Shown: one piece after another, positions 34,856 through 43,383 of the stretch | How the letters are laid out: each line of letters starts with the position of its first letter | How positions within the stretch are numbered: the first letter of the stretch is position 1 | Position numbers and translations under genes: made by a program | NCBI GenBank assembly: GCA_965262365.1 | Contig: OZ253541.1 | Location: forward strand, 62,001 to 126,000 | DNA: 64,000 bases | Source: UBA6522 sp965262365 | GTDB lineage: Bacteria; Pseudomonadota; Gammaproteobacteria; Steroidobacterales; Rariloculaceae | Direction: 5' to 3' | The notes under the pieces: model-generated | Databases searched by the model: none | The model's input: the letters and a program-made list of their open reading frames with translations, nothing else | What the model was told of the DNA's origin: nothing

Positions 34856-35488
34856 TCATCGCGAGCGCGTTCCGCGGATCAGCGAGCCGTCGTCGGCCCA
34901 GTCGTAGCGGATATTTCTTCCTTGTTCGTCGATAAACCCCAGGGACTGCTGAAACTGGCCCTGGGGCGGATAACCCCTGGGTACGGTGGCTTCGACGACA
35001 TAAAGCCGAGCCTCGTGCAGGTAAATCCCCACGTAACTGCGGGACTCGTCGGCGTTGGTGATATTGAGCTGGTGACCGGCGACGCGGTCCACGTGATGCC
35101 ACGCGTCGTAAGTGACCTCGCCGCCGCGATCGCGGAATTGTCGTGCGGCATAGGCAACGGAGGCAACCACGTCAATGCGCCAGTACGAGTATCTGGTGGG
35201 CGAATCGGCCTCCGTGTAGTTGGTTCGCGCCAGGTGAATCTGACGGGAATCGGAGTAGTCGATCACGGTAATCGAATACCTGGCCGGACCTTCTTCCATC
35301 GTATACACCCGCCCGGGAAATTCGGCGCCGTACTCCGAGGGCCAGGTGATATCCCGCACTTCGGGGTCACCGGTCGGCGGCAAGTTGATGGAGAAGAAGT
35401 CCGTTGTGTTCTTGTAGTTGACCCACTCTTGAGCCTGGAGTGTCCCTGCGGGAACCAGAGTCAGTACGGCCAGAAGCAGCGTGCGCAT
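34856..35488 (-). CDS. Hypothetical secreted protein
   Basis: The 210-residue protein starts with a signal peptide (LLLAVLTLVPAGTLQA, cut before QEW). The mature part includes YKNTTDFFSINLPPTGDPEV, YSITVIDYSDSRQIH and the C-terminal RLYVVEATVPRGYPPQGQF. The pattern resembles small periplasmic proteins of unknown function. The next gene on this strand starts 69 bp downstream. Confidence 0.7.
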   Translation of the reverse strand: MRTLLLAVLTLVPAGTLQAQEWVNYKNTTDFFSINLPPTGDPEVRDITWPSEYGAEFPGRVYTMEEGPARYSITVIDYSDSRQIHLARTNYTEADSPTRYSYWRIDVVASVAYAARQFRDRGGEVTYDAWHHVDRVAGHQLNITNADESRSYVGIYLHEARLYVVEATVPRGYPPQGQFQQSLGFIDEQGRNIRYDWADDGSLIRGTRSR

Positions 35489-35636
35489 GGGATCCGCCTC
35501 GGATAGTTGTAATCGCTGGCTCGATTCTACCTGCAGTCGCCGGGGACCCCAACTACCGACCCGCCGGGCGCCTCAGGCTCGCTCCCGCCGCGCCCGTCCC
35601 ACGGGCTTAAATGACAGGAACTTATGGAACAGGACA

Positions 35637-36767
35637 CTAGGCCGCGGTGGCCGTCTCGACCTCGCAATGGCAGTCGTCGCTGTTTGCGGAAGCAAGGGCT
35701 TCGGCGACGGTGCGATGCTTGATCTCCCCCGCGCTGACGTTGATTCCGTTTCGCAGGTGCGGGTCGCGTTGAACGGCCTGCCGCCATCCCAGACGCGCCA
35801 GCGAGAGAACATGCGGCAACGTGGCATTCGTCAACGCCTGCGTCGCGGTTCGGGGAACCGCGCCCGGCATGTTGGTCACGGCGTAGTGAACGACACCGCC
35901 CTCAACGTAGACGGGATCGGCGTGACAGGTGGGTCGACTGGTTTCGAAGCAACCGCCCTGATCGATGGCAATGTCCACCAGCACCGACCCCGGTCTCATG
36001 GACTGGACCATTTTGCGGGTGACCAGCTTGGGTGCCGAGGCCCCCGGAATCAGTACCGAGCCGATAACGAGATCGGCGTTCTGAACTTCCCGAGCGATGA
36101 CTTCGGGCGTGGAATAAAGCGTGCGGATACGGTTTCCGAACCGGGTCGCCAGTTCCTCGAGCCGTACGAGGTTGATGTCCAGCACGGTTACGTCGGCTTG
36201 CAGGCCCACGGCCATTTCGAGGGCATTGGTGCCAGCCACGCCGGCGCCTACCAGGACCACCCGTGCCGGAGCCACTCCAGGCACACCGCCGAGCAGCACA
36301 CCGCGGCCGGATGGCATCTCCAGGTAGTGAGCGCCGACCTGAGTCGCCATTCGCCCGGCGATGCAACTCATGGGCTTCAGCAACGGCAGCGTCCCATGGG
36401 TATCGGTGACGGTCTCGTACGCGATGGCAGTGGCGCCGGAACGTATCAGCGCGCGGGCCTGCTCGGGGTCCGCCGCCAAGTGCAGGTAGGTGAACAGAAT
36501 TTGTTCGGGCGAGAGCCTGGCGCATTCTTCGAGTTGCGGTTCCTTGACCTTGACAATCATCTCCGCAGTGCCGAAAACCGAGTCGGCGTCAGCCGCGATC
36601 TCGGCGCCGGCAGCAGTGTATTCCGCGTCGTCAAAGCCGGCGCCCACGCCGGCGCCGCTCTCAACCAGCACGCGGTGTCCTTCCCGGGTGAGTCGGGCCG
36701 CGGCATCCGGCGTCAGGCCAACCCGGTACTCGTGAATCTTGATTTCCTTCGGAACTCCGATTCGCAT
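35637..36767 (-). CDS. ald: Alanine dehydrogenase
   Basis: The 376-residue protein follows the Ald family: MRIGVPKEIKIHEYRVGLTP (Arg15 pocket), VKVKEPQLEE (catalytic Lys), FTYLHLAADPEQ (catalytic His), NAD-binding VVLVGAGVAGTNALEMAVGL with the Asp in VTVLDIN, and the HYAVTNMPGAVPRTAT segment. It converts alanine, NAD and water to pyruvate, ammonia and NADH. The Lrp-type regulator at 36898 is divergent, a common and usually regulatory arrangement. Confidence 0.95.
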   Translation of the reverse strand: MRIGVPKEIKIHEYRVGLTPDAAARLTREGHRVLVESGAGVGAGFDDAEYTAAGAEIAADADSVFGTAEMIVKVKEPQLEECARLSPEQILFTYLHLAADPEQARALIRSGATAIAYETVTDTHGTLPLLKPMSCIAGRMATQVGAHYLEMPSGRGVLLGGVPGVAPARVVLVGAGVAGTNALEMAVGLQADVTVLDINLVRLEELATRFGNRIRTLYSTPEVIAREVQNADLVIGSVLIPGASAPKLVTRKMVQSMRPGSVLVDIAIDQGGCFETSRPTCHADPVYVEGGVVHYAVTNMPGAVPRTATQALTNATLPHVLSLARLGWRQAVQRDPHLRNGINVSAGEIKHRTVAEALASANSDDCHCEVETATAA

Positions 36768-36897
36768 TTTGATTCTCTCCCTCAGGTTATCCAGAAGGTT
36801 ACCCGAGCCGCAGGTAAATTCGCTTGCAATTGATGCGTATTTTCGCTGAGAATAAGAAATATAGTTTTAATTAATGCCATATTTAGTAAATTAACTT
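36768..36897. promoter_or_regulatory. Divergent AT-rich ald/lrp-like intergenic region
   Basis: The 130 bp between ald and the Lrp-type gene are much more AT-rich than the surroundings (about 36833-36896). Lrp/AsnC proteins bind degenerate AT-rich sites. I cannot define a single site, but both promoters should lie here. Confidence 0.5.
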
Positions 36898-37359
36898 GTG
36901 AGTATTGACCGAAAAGACAAAATTATCCTCAACGTGCTTCAGAAGGACGGGCGTATCAGCAACGTCCGGTTGGCCGAGACCGTGGGATTATCAGAAGCGG
37001 CTTGCCTGCGTCGAGTGCGTGCGTTGGAGAAAGAGGGTTACGTCACCGGGTACGTGGCGCGGGTGAATGCGCCGAAGTTGGGGCTGGGAAGCAATGTCTT
37101 CGTGGAAATCACGCTGCATCAGGAGCAGCAGCAAGACTTGCAGGCCTTCGAAGTGGCCGTCGCGCGTGTGCCCGAAGTCATGGAGTGTTACCTGGTGACC
37201 GGGCAATACGACTACCTGTTGCGGGTCGTGGTACGGGATCTGCAGGATTTCGAGCGGATCCACCGGGAATCCATTACCAGTCTTCCCGGTGTATCGCGCG
37301 TTCAGACCAGCTTCGCCCTGAGGGCGGTAAAGAAGGAATCGAGCCTGCCGATCAAGTGA
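36898..37359 (+). CDS. Lrp/AsnC family transcriptional regulator
   Basis: Starting at GTG 36898, it has an N-terminal HTH (DRKDKIILNVLQKDGRISNV; LSEAACLRRVRALEKEG) and a C-terminal RAM ligand-binding domain (VPEVMECYLVTGQYDYLLRV; SLPGVSRVQTSFALR). The 153 residues are standard. Its position opposite ald suggests it controls alanine dehydrogenase in response to alanine or another amino acid. Confidence 0.93.
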   Translation: MSIDRKDKIILNVLQKDGRISNVRLAETVGLSEAACLRRVRALEKEGYVTGYVARVNAPKLGLGSNVFVEITLHQEQQQDLQAFEVAVARVPEVMECYLVTGQYDYLLRVVVRDLQDFERIHRESITSLPGVSRVQTSFALRAVKKESSLPIK

Positions 37360-37360
37360 C

Positions 37361-37383
37361 GCGGACTCCTCAGCGGAGTCCGC
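37361..37383 (+). terminator. Hairpin directly after the Lrp-type gene
   Basis: GCGGACTCC and GGAGTCCGC form a perfect 9-bp stem with a 5-nt loop, 2 bp past the stop codon. There is no U-run after it, so it may be a terminator of reduced strength or an mRNA-stabilising hairpin. Confidence 0.5.
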
Positions 37384-37406
37384 GGGCACGATGAGCGGTT
37401 CTGCGG

Positions 37407-37557
37407 TTACAACCGGCTGGGATACAGGTCGTAGTTATGATCCTCGACGGTGATCCGGCGGGTCTTCATCTCCAGCGTGCCTTGATTGGCATGACGGTTG
37501 CCGAGCATGGTGACCGTATCGCCGACCTTGATCATGCTGTCGTTTATGGACGAAAAG
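37407..37557 (-). pseudogene. C-terminal remnant of a DUF6152 protein
   Basis: Minus-strand translation reads RFSSINDSMIKVGDTVTMLG, then NRHANQGTLEMKTRRI and YDLYPSRL before a stop. This is the typical end of DUF6152 proteins (IKxGDxVTVxGNR...DLYP). The N-terminal part, including the signal peptide and HHS motif, is missing; upstream is the RelE/ParE toxin gene. The relic adds to the DUF6152 family group in this window. Confidence 0.7.
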
Positions 37558-37583
37558 CGCCCGCGACGCAACAATGACGCCTG

Positions 37584-37907
37584 TCAGCCGTCGATTTCAG
37601 GCTCATCCGTCGTCGGAAGCCGAAGCAATCGCTCGCTTCGCCACACTCGAACGATCTGCACCTTCTCCTTCGCTCGTCGATAGACGATTCGAAAGGGTGG
37701 ATGAATGATTTCCCTAAGCAACGCCTGATTGAACTCGGGCACGATCCGGCCCATCTCGGGATGCTCGGACAAGCGCTCAATTCGTGCCAGAATTTCACGG
37801 AGGAAGAGAGTGCCTATCTCGGGAACGCCTTGTTTCGTGTACCAGTCTTGTATGTCCCTGAGGTCTTCTAACGCGGATTCCGAAATCCGGATGACGCTTC
37901 GAGGCAT
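37584..37907 (-). CDS. RelE/ParE-family toxin
   Basis: The 107 residues match RelE/ParE toxins: RISESALEDLRDIQDWYTKQ at the N-terminus, FLREILARIERLSEHPEMGR, a conserved LREIIHPPFRIVYRR and IVRVWRSERLL. It follows the Phd-type antitoxin gene by 3 bp, forming an intact pair. Family members either cleave mRNA at the ribosome or poison gyrase. Confidence 0.9.
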   Translation of the reverse strand: MPRSVIRISESALEDLRDIQDWYTKQGVPEIGTLFLREILARIERLSEHPEMGRIVPEFNQALLREIIHPPFRIVYRRAKEKVQIVRVWRSERLLRLPTTDEPEIDG

Positions 37908-37910
37908 CGG

Positions 37911-38180
37911 CTAAGTCAGGCGAAGGCGTCTTCGGGCTTCTGTCAGACTCAAGTCCCGGCCGGATTCCAGGTCGTTTATTCCCTCTACGACAGCGCGCAT
38001 GAATTCGCGTTCTTCCTGGGCGTTCTCGTATTCCGACAGGGATTGAACAACCGCAACGCCGCGCCCTCTGCTCGTCAGCAACAGGGGCCGGCCAGCCTCC
38101 AATGCGTGCCTGACCACACGGCCAGGGTTTTTTTTCAGGTCGCCGAGGGGTACTACGTCCGTGGAGAAGCGTATTGCCAT
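37911..38180 (-). CDS. Phd/YefM-type antitoxin
   Basis: The 89 residues have the Phd/YefM start FSTDVVPLGDLKKNPGRVVR, RPLLLTSRGRGVAVVQSLSE, and an amphipathic C-terminal tail. It is the first gene of the RelE-type pair. A partial palindrome upstream (38195-38223) may be its operator. Confidence 0.9.
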   Translation of the reverse strand: MAIRFSTDVVPLGDLKKNPGRVVRHALEAGRPLLLTSRGRGVAVVQSLSEYENAQEEREFMRAVVEGINDLESGRDLSLTEARRRLRLT

Positions 38181-38194
38181 TGGATATCCAAAAA

Positions 38195-38223
38195 GTGCTG
38201 ATAAGGAGTCCTGATAATAGCAC
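38195..38223. promoter_or_regulatory. Imperfect palindrome upstream of the Phd-RelE pair
   Basis: The outer arms GTGCT and AGCAC and an inner AGGAGTCCT give a 29-bp imperfect palindrome 15 bp before the antitoxin start. An operator role is inferred from position only. Confidence 0.4.
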
Positions 38224-38309
38224 CAGTTAACCGCACCGTCATTGCTGTTGGTCCGGATCGAAAAATTTGGGTAAGGGAACGTGCAAGCGGGGCCCGTTCT
38301 GCTGGACCG

Positions 38310-41300
38310 CTATCGCAGTTCCAGCAGCAGGTCCTGGGTCTCGATCTGCATGCCGACGGTCGCGGGTATGGTCGCAACCGTGCCGGGACCTTCGGCACGC
38401 AGCAGCATCTGCATCTTCATCGCTTCTATGGTCAGTAGCGCATCCCCCTTGTCGACAGACTGACCCGGTTCGACGCTGATTTCCACGACCTTGCCGGGCA
38501 TGGGTGCGGCAACGTGGTTCGGATTGGTCGGGTCGGCCTTGGGGTGCGACTTGACGCTGGTGATGGCCCGGCGATTCGCCAGCTCAACCGTCCGCGGTTG
38601 GCCATTGAGTTCAAAGAACACGCGCTGTTCGCCACCCTTGTCGACTTCGCTTACGGCCAGCAGGCGGACAACCAGGGTTTTGCCGCGCTGAATTTCCACG
38701 GCGATCTCTTCCTGGTTCTTCAGTCCATGGAAAAAGATCGGTGTCGACAGGGAACTGACGTCGGAATAGGTCTTGAAATGTGCCGCATACGCCTCAAAGA
38801 CCCGCGGATAGAGCAACCAGGAGGATAGCTCCTGCTCGCTGATGCGACGGCCGATGCGCTTTTGCGCCCGGTTCCGCGCGGCGCCAAGATCCACGGGCGG
38901 CAGCGTGGCGCCGGGTCGGTCTGTCAGCGGTTTGCAGCCTTGGAGCACCTTGCGTTGCAGTGCCTCGGGGAAACCGCCGACCGGCTGACCCAGATCGCCA
39001 CGGAAGAACGACACCACCGACTCGGGAAACGCGATTTCCTTGTCCGGATCGAGCACGTCGGCAGCACTCAACCCGCCGGAGACCATGGCCAGGGCCATGT
39101 CCCCGACGACCTTGGAGGTCGGTGTGACCTTGATCACATCCCCAAACAACTCATTGACTACCGCGTAGCGGTTCGCCACCTCCGGCCAGCGATGGGCGAT
39201 GCCCAGCGAGCGGGCCTGCTCGCGGAGGTTCGTGTACTGCCCGCCGGGCATGGCGTGACGGTAGACGTCCGCCGTTCCCGAGCGGATTTCGCTCTCGAAG
39301 CCCGCGTAGTGCTCCCGCACCAGTTCCCAATAGCGCGAGATCCGCCGGATGGCGGCCCGGTCCAGGCCGGGGTCGCGTTCATGGCCATGCAGCGCGTCGA
39401 CGATCGATCCCAGGTTGGGTTGCGAGGTCAGGCCGCTCATGGCGTCCATCGCACCGTCGACGGCATCCACCCCGGCATCCACCGCCGCCAGCACCGCCGC
39501 CCCACCGATGCCGCTGGTGTCATGGGTATGAAAGTGGATCGGGATGCCCACCTCCTGCTTGAGTGCCCTGACCAGGCGGCTGGCGGCAGCCGGTTTGCAC
39601 ACGCCCGCCATGTCCTTGATACCGAGGATATGGGCGCCCGCCTTCTCCAGCGCTCGAGCCATTTCAACGTAGTAGGCCAGGTCGTACTTGTTGGGTTTGG
39701 GGCCGAGCATGTCGCCGGAGTAGCAGATGGCCGCCTCGCAGAGCTTGCCGGATTCAAGCACCGCGTCCATGGCAACGCGCATGTTCTCGACCCAGTTCAA
39801 TGAGTCGAACACCCTGAAGACATCCACGCCCGCGGAAGCGGCCTGTTCAACAAAGTGCTGCACCACGTTGTCGGGGTAGTTCTTGTAGCCGACGGCATTC
39901 GACGAGCGCAGCAGCATCTGCAGCAGGATGTTCGGGACTCGCTCTTTCAGCGACGCGAGACGATCCCAGGGGTCTTCCTTGAGGAATCGCATGGCCACGT
40001 CGAACGTGGCGCCACCCCAGCACTCAAGCGAAAACAGTTCAGGCAATCGTTCAGCGTAGGCCGGGGCGATTCGCAGCAAGTCGTAACTTCGCATGCGTGT
40101 CGCGAGCAGTGACTGATGGGCGTCGCGCATGGTGGTGTCGGTAAGGAGTACGGCCTCTTGCTCGAGCATCCAACTTGCGAATCCCTCTGGACCCAGTTTG
40201 GCCAGGCGCTGCACGCTGCCTTCGGGGCGGTCGCCGGAGTAGTCGGGAACCGGCGCCGGCGTTCGGGCCGCAGCCTCGACGCGCCCGGTAACCTCCGGAT
40301 TGCCGTTGACGATGATCTCGGCGAGAAAGCGCAGCAAGCGGCTGGCCCGATCGCGCGGCTTGCGGAATTCAAACAGTTCCGGCGTCTGGTCGATGAAGCG
40401 GGTGGTGTAGTCGGCCTGCAGGAACCGCGGGTGGCGGATCACCTGCTCGAGAAAGGCCAGATTGCTGGCTACACCGCGGATGCGGAACTCGCGCAAGGCC
40501 CGGACCATTCGGCTGACGGCTTCCCCGGGCCTTGGCGCCCACGCGGTGACCTTGACCAGCAGGGAATCGTAGTAGGGCGTGATCAACGCACCGGCGTAGG
40601 CGGTACCCCCGTCAAGCCTTATGCCGAATCCCGATGCGCTGCGGTAGGTGCGAATGCGCCCGTAGTCGGGGATGAACTGGTTTTCGGGGTCCTCGGTGGT
40701 CACGCGGCATTGCAGCGCATGGCCGTTCAGGCGGATATTTTTCTGGGTCAGCACGCCGCTGTCCGCATCGCCGATGCGCGCGCCCTGGGCCAGGCAGATC
40801 TGTGCCTTGACGATGTCGATCCCCGTAACCGCCTCGGTCACGGTATGTTCCACCTGGACGCGGGGATTGACCTCGATGAAGTACAACGCACCGGTATCGG
40901 CGTCCATGAGAAATTCCACCGTGCCGGCATTGCGGTAACCCGCCGCTACAGCCAGTTTGAGGGCGTAGCCACAAAGCTTGTCGCGCTGCTCGCTGTCGAG
41001 ATACGGGGCCGGAGCGCGCTCCACGACCTTCTGGTTGCGGCGCTGCACCGTGCAGTCGCGTTCGAAGAGGTGAACCAGGTTGCCGTGGGCATCGCCGAGG
41101 ATCTGAACCTCAACGTGTCGGGCGCGCTCAACCAGTTTCTCCAGATAAACCTCGTCGTTGCCGAAAGCCGCAAGGGCCTCGCGCCGCCCCACCGCGATTT
41201 CCTCGCGCAGGATGGAGGGATCCCGGATCACTCGCATGCCCCGTCCGCCACCGCCCCAACTGGCCTTGAGCATCAGCGGAAAGCCGACGGCTTCGGCCAT

Positions 41301-41750
41301 CTCGAGCGCGGCGTCCGGATCGTCGGGCAGCGGGTCCGTGGCCGGCATCACCGGCACGCCGGCCGCCTCCGCCAGTCTTCGCGCGCTCACCTTGTTGCCG
41401 ACACTGCGCATCACGTCGGCGGGTGGGCCGATGAAAATTATTCCCGCCGCGCTGCAAGCCTCGGCAAACTCGGGATTCTCGGAAAGAAACCCGTAGCCCG
41501 GGTGCACGGCGTCGACCCTGGCCTCCCTGGCGACGCGCAGGATGGATTGGATATCCAGGTAGGCGCCCAGCGCCTGGCCGGCTTCGCCCACCGGATAGCT
41601 TTCATCCGCCTTGAACCGGTGCAGCGCGAAACGGTCTTCATCCGCATAAATGGCGACGGTACCGATGCCGAGTTCGGTGGCCGCGCGCATCACGCGGATG
41701 GCGATCTCGCTGCGGTTGGCAACGAGCAGTTTCCTGATCTTCCGGGGCAT
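38310..41750 (-). CDS. pyc: Pyruvate carboxylase
   Basis: The 1146 residues cover all pyruvate carboxylase domains in order: biotin carboxylase (KLLVANRSEIAIRVMRA; GGGGRGMRVI; FIEVNPRVQVEHTVTE), carboxyltransferase TIM barrel (LLTDTTMRDAHQSLLATRMR; HFHTHDTSGIGGA), allosteric/PYC_OADA region (MPGGQYTNLREQA) and biotinyl domain with the biotinylated lysine in EAMKMQ. It makes oxaloacetate from pyruvate, bicarbonate and ATP, replenishing the TCA cycle. No frameshift is seen. Confidence 0.97.
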   Translation of the reverse strand: MPRKIRKLLVANRSEIAIRVMRAATELGIGTVAIYADEDRFALHRFKADESYPVGEAGQALGAYLDIQSILRVAREARVDAVHPGYGFLSENPEFAEACSAAGIIFIGPPADVMRSVGNKVSARRLAEAAGVPVMPATDPLPDDPDAALEMAEAVGFPLMLKASWGGGGRGMRVIRDPSILREEIAVGRREALAAFGNDEVYLEKLVERARHVEVQILGDAHGNLVHLFERDCTVQRRNQKVVERAPAPYLDSEQRDKLCGYALKLAVAAGYRNAGTVEFLMDADTGALYFIEVNPRVQVEHTVTEAVTGIDIVKAQICLAQGARIGDADSGVLTQKNIRLNGHALQCRVTTEDPENQFIPDYGRIRTYRSASGFGIRLDGGTAYAGALITPYYDSLLVKVTAWAPRPGEAVSRMVRALREFRIRGVASNLAFLEQVIRHPRFLQADYTTRFIDQTPELFEFRKPRDRASRLLRFLAEIIVNGNPEVTGRVEAAARTPAPVPDYSGDRPEGSVQRLAKLGPEGFASWMLEQEAVLLTDTTMRDAHQSLLATRMRSYDLLRIAPAYAERLPELFSLECWGGATFDVAMRFLKEDPWDRLASLKERVPNILLQMLLRSSNAVGYKNYPDNVVQHFVEQAASAGVDVFRVFDSLNWVENMRVAMDAVLESGKLCEAAICYSGDMLGPKPNKYDLAYYVEMARALEKAGAHILGIKDMAGVCKPAAASRLVRALKQEVGIPIHFHTHDTSGIGGAAVLAAVDAGVDAVDGAMDAMSGLTSQPNLGSIVDALHGHERDPGLDRAAIRRISRYWELVREHYAGFESEIRSGTADVYRHAMPGGQYTNLREQARSLGIAHRWPEVANRYAVVNELFGDVIKVTPTSKVVGDMALAMVSGGLSAADVLDPDKEIAFPESVVSFFRGDLGQPVGGFPEALQRKVLQGCKPLTDRPGATLPPVDLGAARNRAQKRIGRRISEQELSSWLLYPRVFEAYAAHFKTYSDVSSLSTPIFFHGLKNQEEIAVEIQRGKTLVVRLLAVSEVDKGGEQRVFFELNGQPRTVELANRRAITSVKSHPKADPTNPNHVAAPMPGKVVEISVEPGQSVDKGDALLTIEAMKMQMLLRAEGPGTVATIPATVGMQIETQDLLLELR

Positions 41751-41834
41751 CGACTTCAGCCGTGTGTGGGCCGTGGCGCAGTATAGTGTATAGGCTTGGT
41801 AAACCGACGTGGACGGTCGCCCGCCCTATTATTC

Positions 41835-41930
41835 TTGCGCAATATAGACATTTACGCGCAATAAACATTCATGAGCACCTTGTATATTGCGCATTAATAC
41901 CTTAAATTGCGCGAACATGTTCTCGCGCAA
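41835..41930. promoter_or_regulatory. Cluster of five TTGCGC/GCGCAA sites in front of the Fic gene
   Basis: The hexamer occurs at 41835 (as palindrome TTGCGCAA), 41856, 41887, 41907 and 41925, within 96 bp of AT-rich DNA spanning the leader and first codons of the Fic gene. The Fic protein has an N-terminal winged helix, so autoregulation through these sites is plausible, but this is inference. Confidence 0.55.
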
Positions 41931-43352
41931 GAATGGACGAACCAATTGGCAAGGCGAATTCGAGAAGAGGAACTTCAGGTAATTGAGGATGTTGTGCGAA
42001 GCCATCCGGAAGGCATGTCAGTGCAGCAAATACACGATGCGCTGGAATCCTCGCCGCCGCGTCGGACTCTGCAATACCGCTTGAAATACTTGGTCGATTG
42101 CGGGCGTCTCGTTGCTGAGGGTGCGGGACGTGGTGTGCGGTATCGCGAGCTAAAGGTCGTCCAATTGGCGTTCCGGGCAGTCGCTGGCCGCCCTACCGCG
42201 AACTTCCGAATCAGCGTCTTGCCTCCGCTCTCCGAAGGCGGAGCCGAGATTCTTGAGCACGTTCGGCAACCTCCGGCCGCGCGCACGCCGGTTGGGTACG
42301 ACAGGGCGTTTCTCGATGCCTACCGGCCAAACACCACCTTCTATCTCTCGCGTGCGGAACGGGCGCAACTCCAGAATGTTGGCAGGACCGATACTTCCGC
42401 ACAGCCCGTAGGCACTTACGCCAAGCTGATATTGGACAGGCTGTTGATCGACCTGTCCTGGAACTCGAGCCGTCTTGAGGGCAACACCTATTCGCTGCTG
42501 GATACTCAGCTTCTGATCGAGGCTGGTGAAATGGCGGAAGGCAAGGAACGACTCGAGGCGCAAATGATCCTCAACCACAAGGAGGCCATCGAATTGCTCG
42601 CGGACAGGACGGAGGCGGTGGGCTTCAATCGATACACTGTTCTCAACCTTCATGCATTGCTTGCAGACAACCTTTTAGCCGACCCGCGTGCGCCGGGCCG
42701 GCTTCGCCACATCGGCGTGGGGATCGGAGGGTCGGTGTTTCATCCGCTGGAAGTGCCGCAGCTTATTGAGGAGTGTTTCGACCAGGTGCTCGCCACTGCC
42801 TCAATGATCAGCGATCCGTTCGAACAGGCGTTTTTTGCGATGGTCCAGCTCCCGTATCTGCAGCCCTTCGATGATGTCAACAAGCGGGTCTCCCGACTCT
42901 GTGCGAACATCCCGCTGATCAGGTCGAACCTGTCGCCACTGACATTCGCGGACGTGCCGCGTGACCTCTATACCGAAGCCATGCTCGGGGTGTACGAACT
43001 CAACCGCATCGACCTGCTACGGGACGTATTCATCTGGGCTTACGGCCGGTCCGCTGCCCGGTACGCCGCGGTGAAGCAGTCGCTCGGGGAACCCGACCCA
43101 TTACGCATGCGCCACAGAACAGCACTCGGTAAGGTTGTAGCTGCCGTGGTGCGTGGACGCATGGACAAGAAGCGTGCTGCGGGTTTTTTGGGAGCTTGGG
43201 CCCGGGAGCATATGAATCGGCACGAGCGCGTCCGGTTTCGCGACATCGCCGAGGAGGAACTTCTGTGCCTGCACGAGGGAAACATTGCGCGGTACCGGAT
43301 CGCGCCGTCAGAATTCGCGGCCTGGGAGGCGATTTGGACACAAACCACCTAA
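41907..43352 (+). CDS. Fic-domain protein with winged-helix N-terminus and altered active site
   Basis: The start TTG 41907 is uncertain; no ATG fits the frame better. Residues 15-85 form a winged helix (EEELQVIEDVVRSHPEGMSV; RRTLQYRLKYLVDCGRL). The Fic core has the inhibitory-helix motif SSRLEGN (187-193; S/TxxxE-G/N) and LQPFDDVNKRVSR (318-330) where HxFxxGN(G/K)R is expected: Gln replaces the catalytic His and Val the first Gly. AMP transfer is therefore doubtful. Its cis-regulatory cluster lies just upstream. It overlaps no other gene. Confidence 0.8.
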   Translation: MREHVLAQEWTNQLARRIREEELQVIEDVVRSHPEGMSVQQIHDALESSPPRRTLQYRLKYLVDCGRLVAEGAGRGVRYRELKVVQLAFRAVAGRPTANFRISVLPPLSEGGAEILEHVRQPPAARTPVGYDRAFLDAYRPNTTFYLSRAERAQLQNVGRTDTSAQPVGTYAKLILDRLLIDLSWNSSRLEGNTYSLLDTQLLIEAGEMAEGKERLEAQMILNHKEAIELLADRTEAVGFNRYTVLNLHALLADNLLADPRAPGRLRHIGVGIGGSVFHPLEVPQLIEECFDQVLATASMISDPFEQAFFAMVQLPYLQPFDDVNKRVSRLCANIPLIRSNLSPLTFADVPRDLYTEAMLGVYELNRIDLLRDVFIWAYGRSAARYAAVKQSLGEPDPLRMRHRTALGKVVAAVVRGRMDKKRAAGFLGAWAREHMNRHERVRFRDIAEEELLCLHEGNIARYRIAPSEFAAWEAIWTQTT

Positions 43353-43383
43353 GGTGCATGGTCAAGGAATCGGTGGCGCTTCG

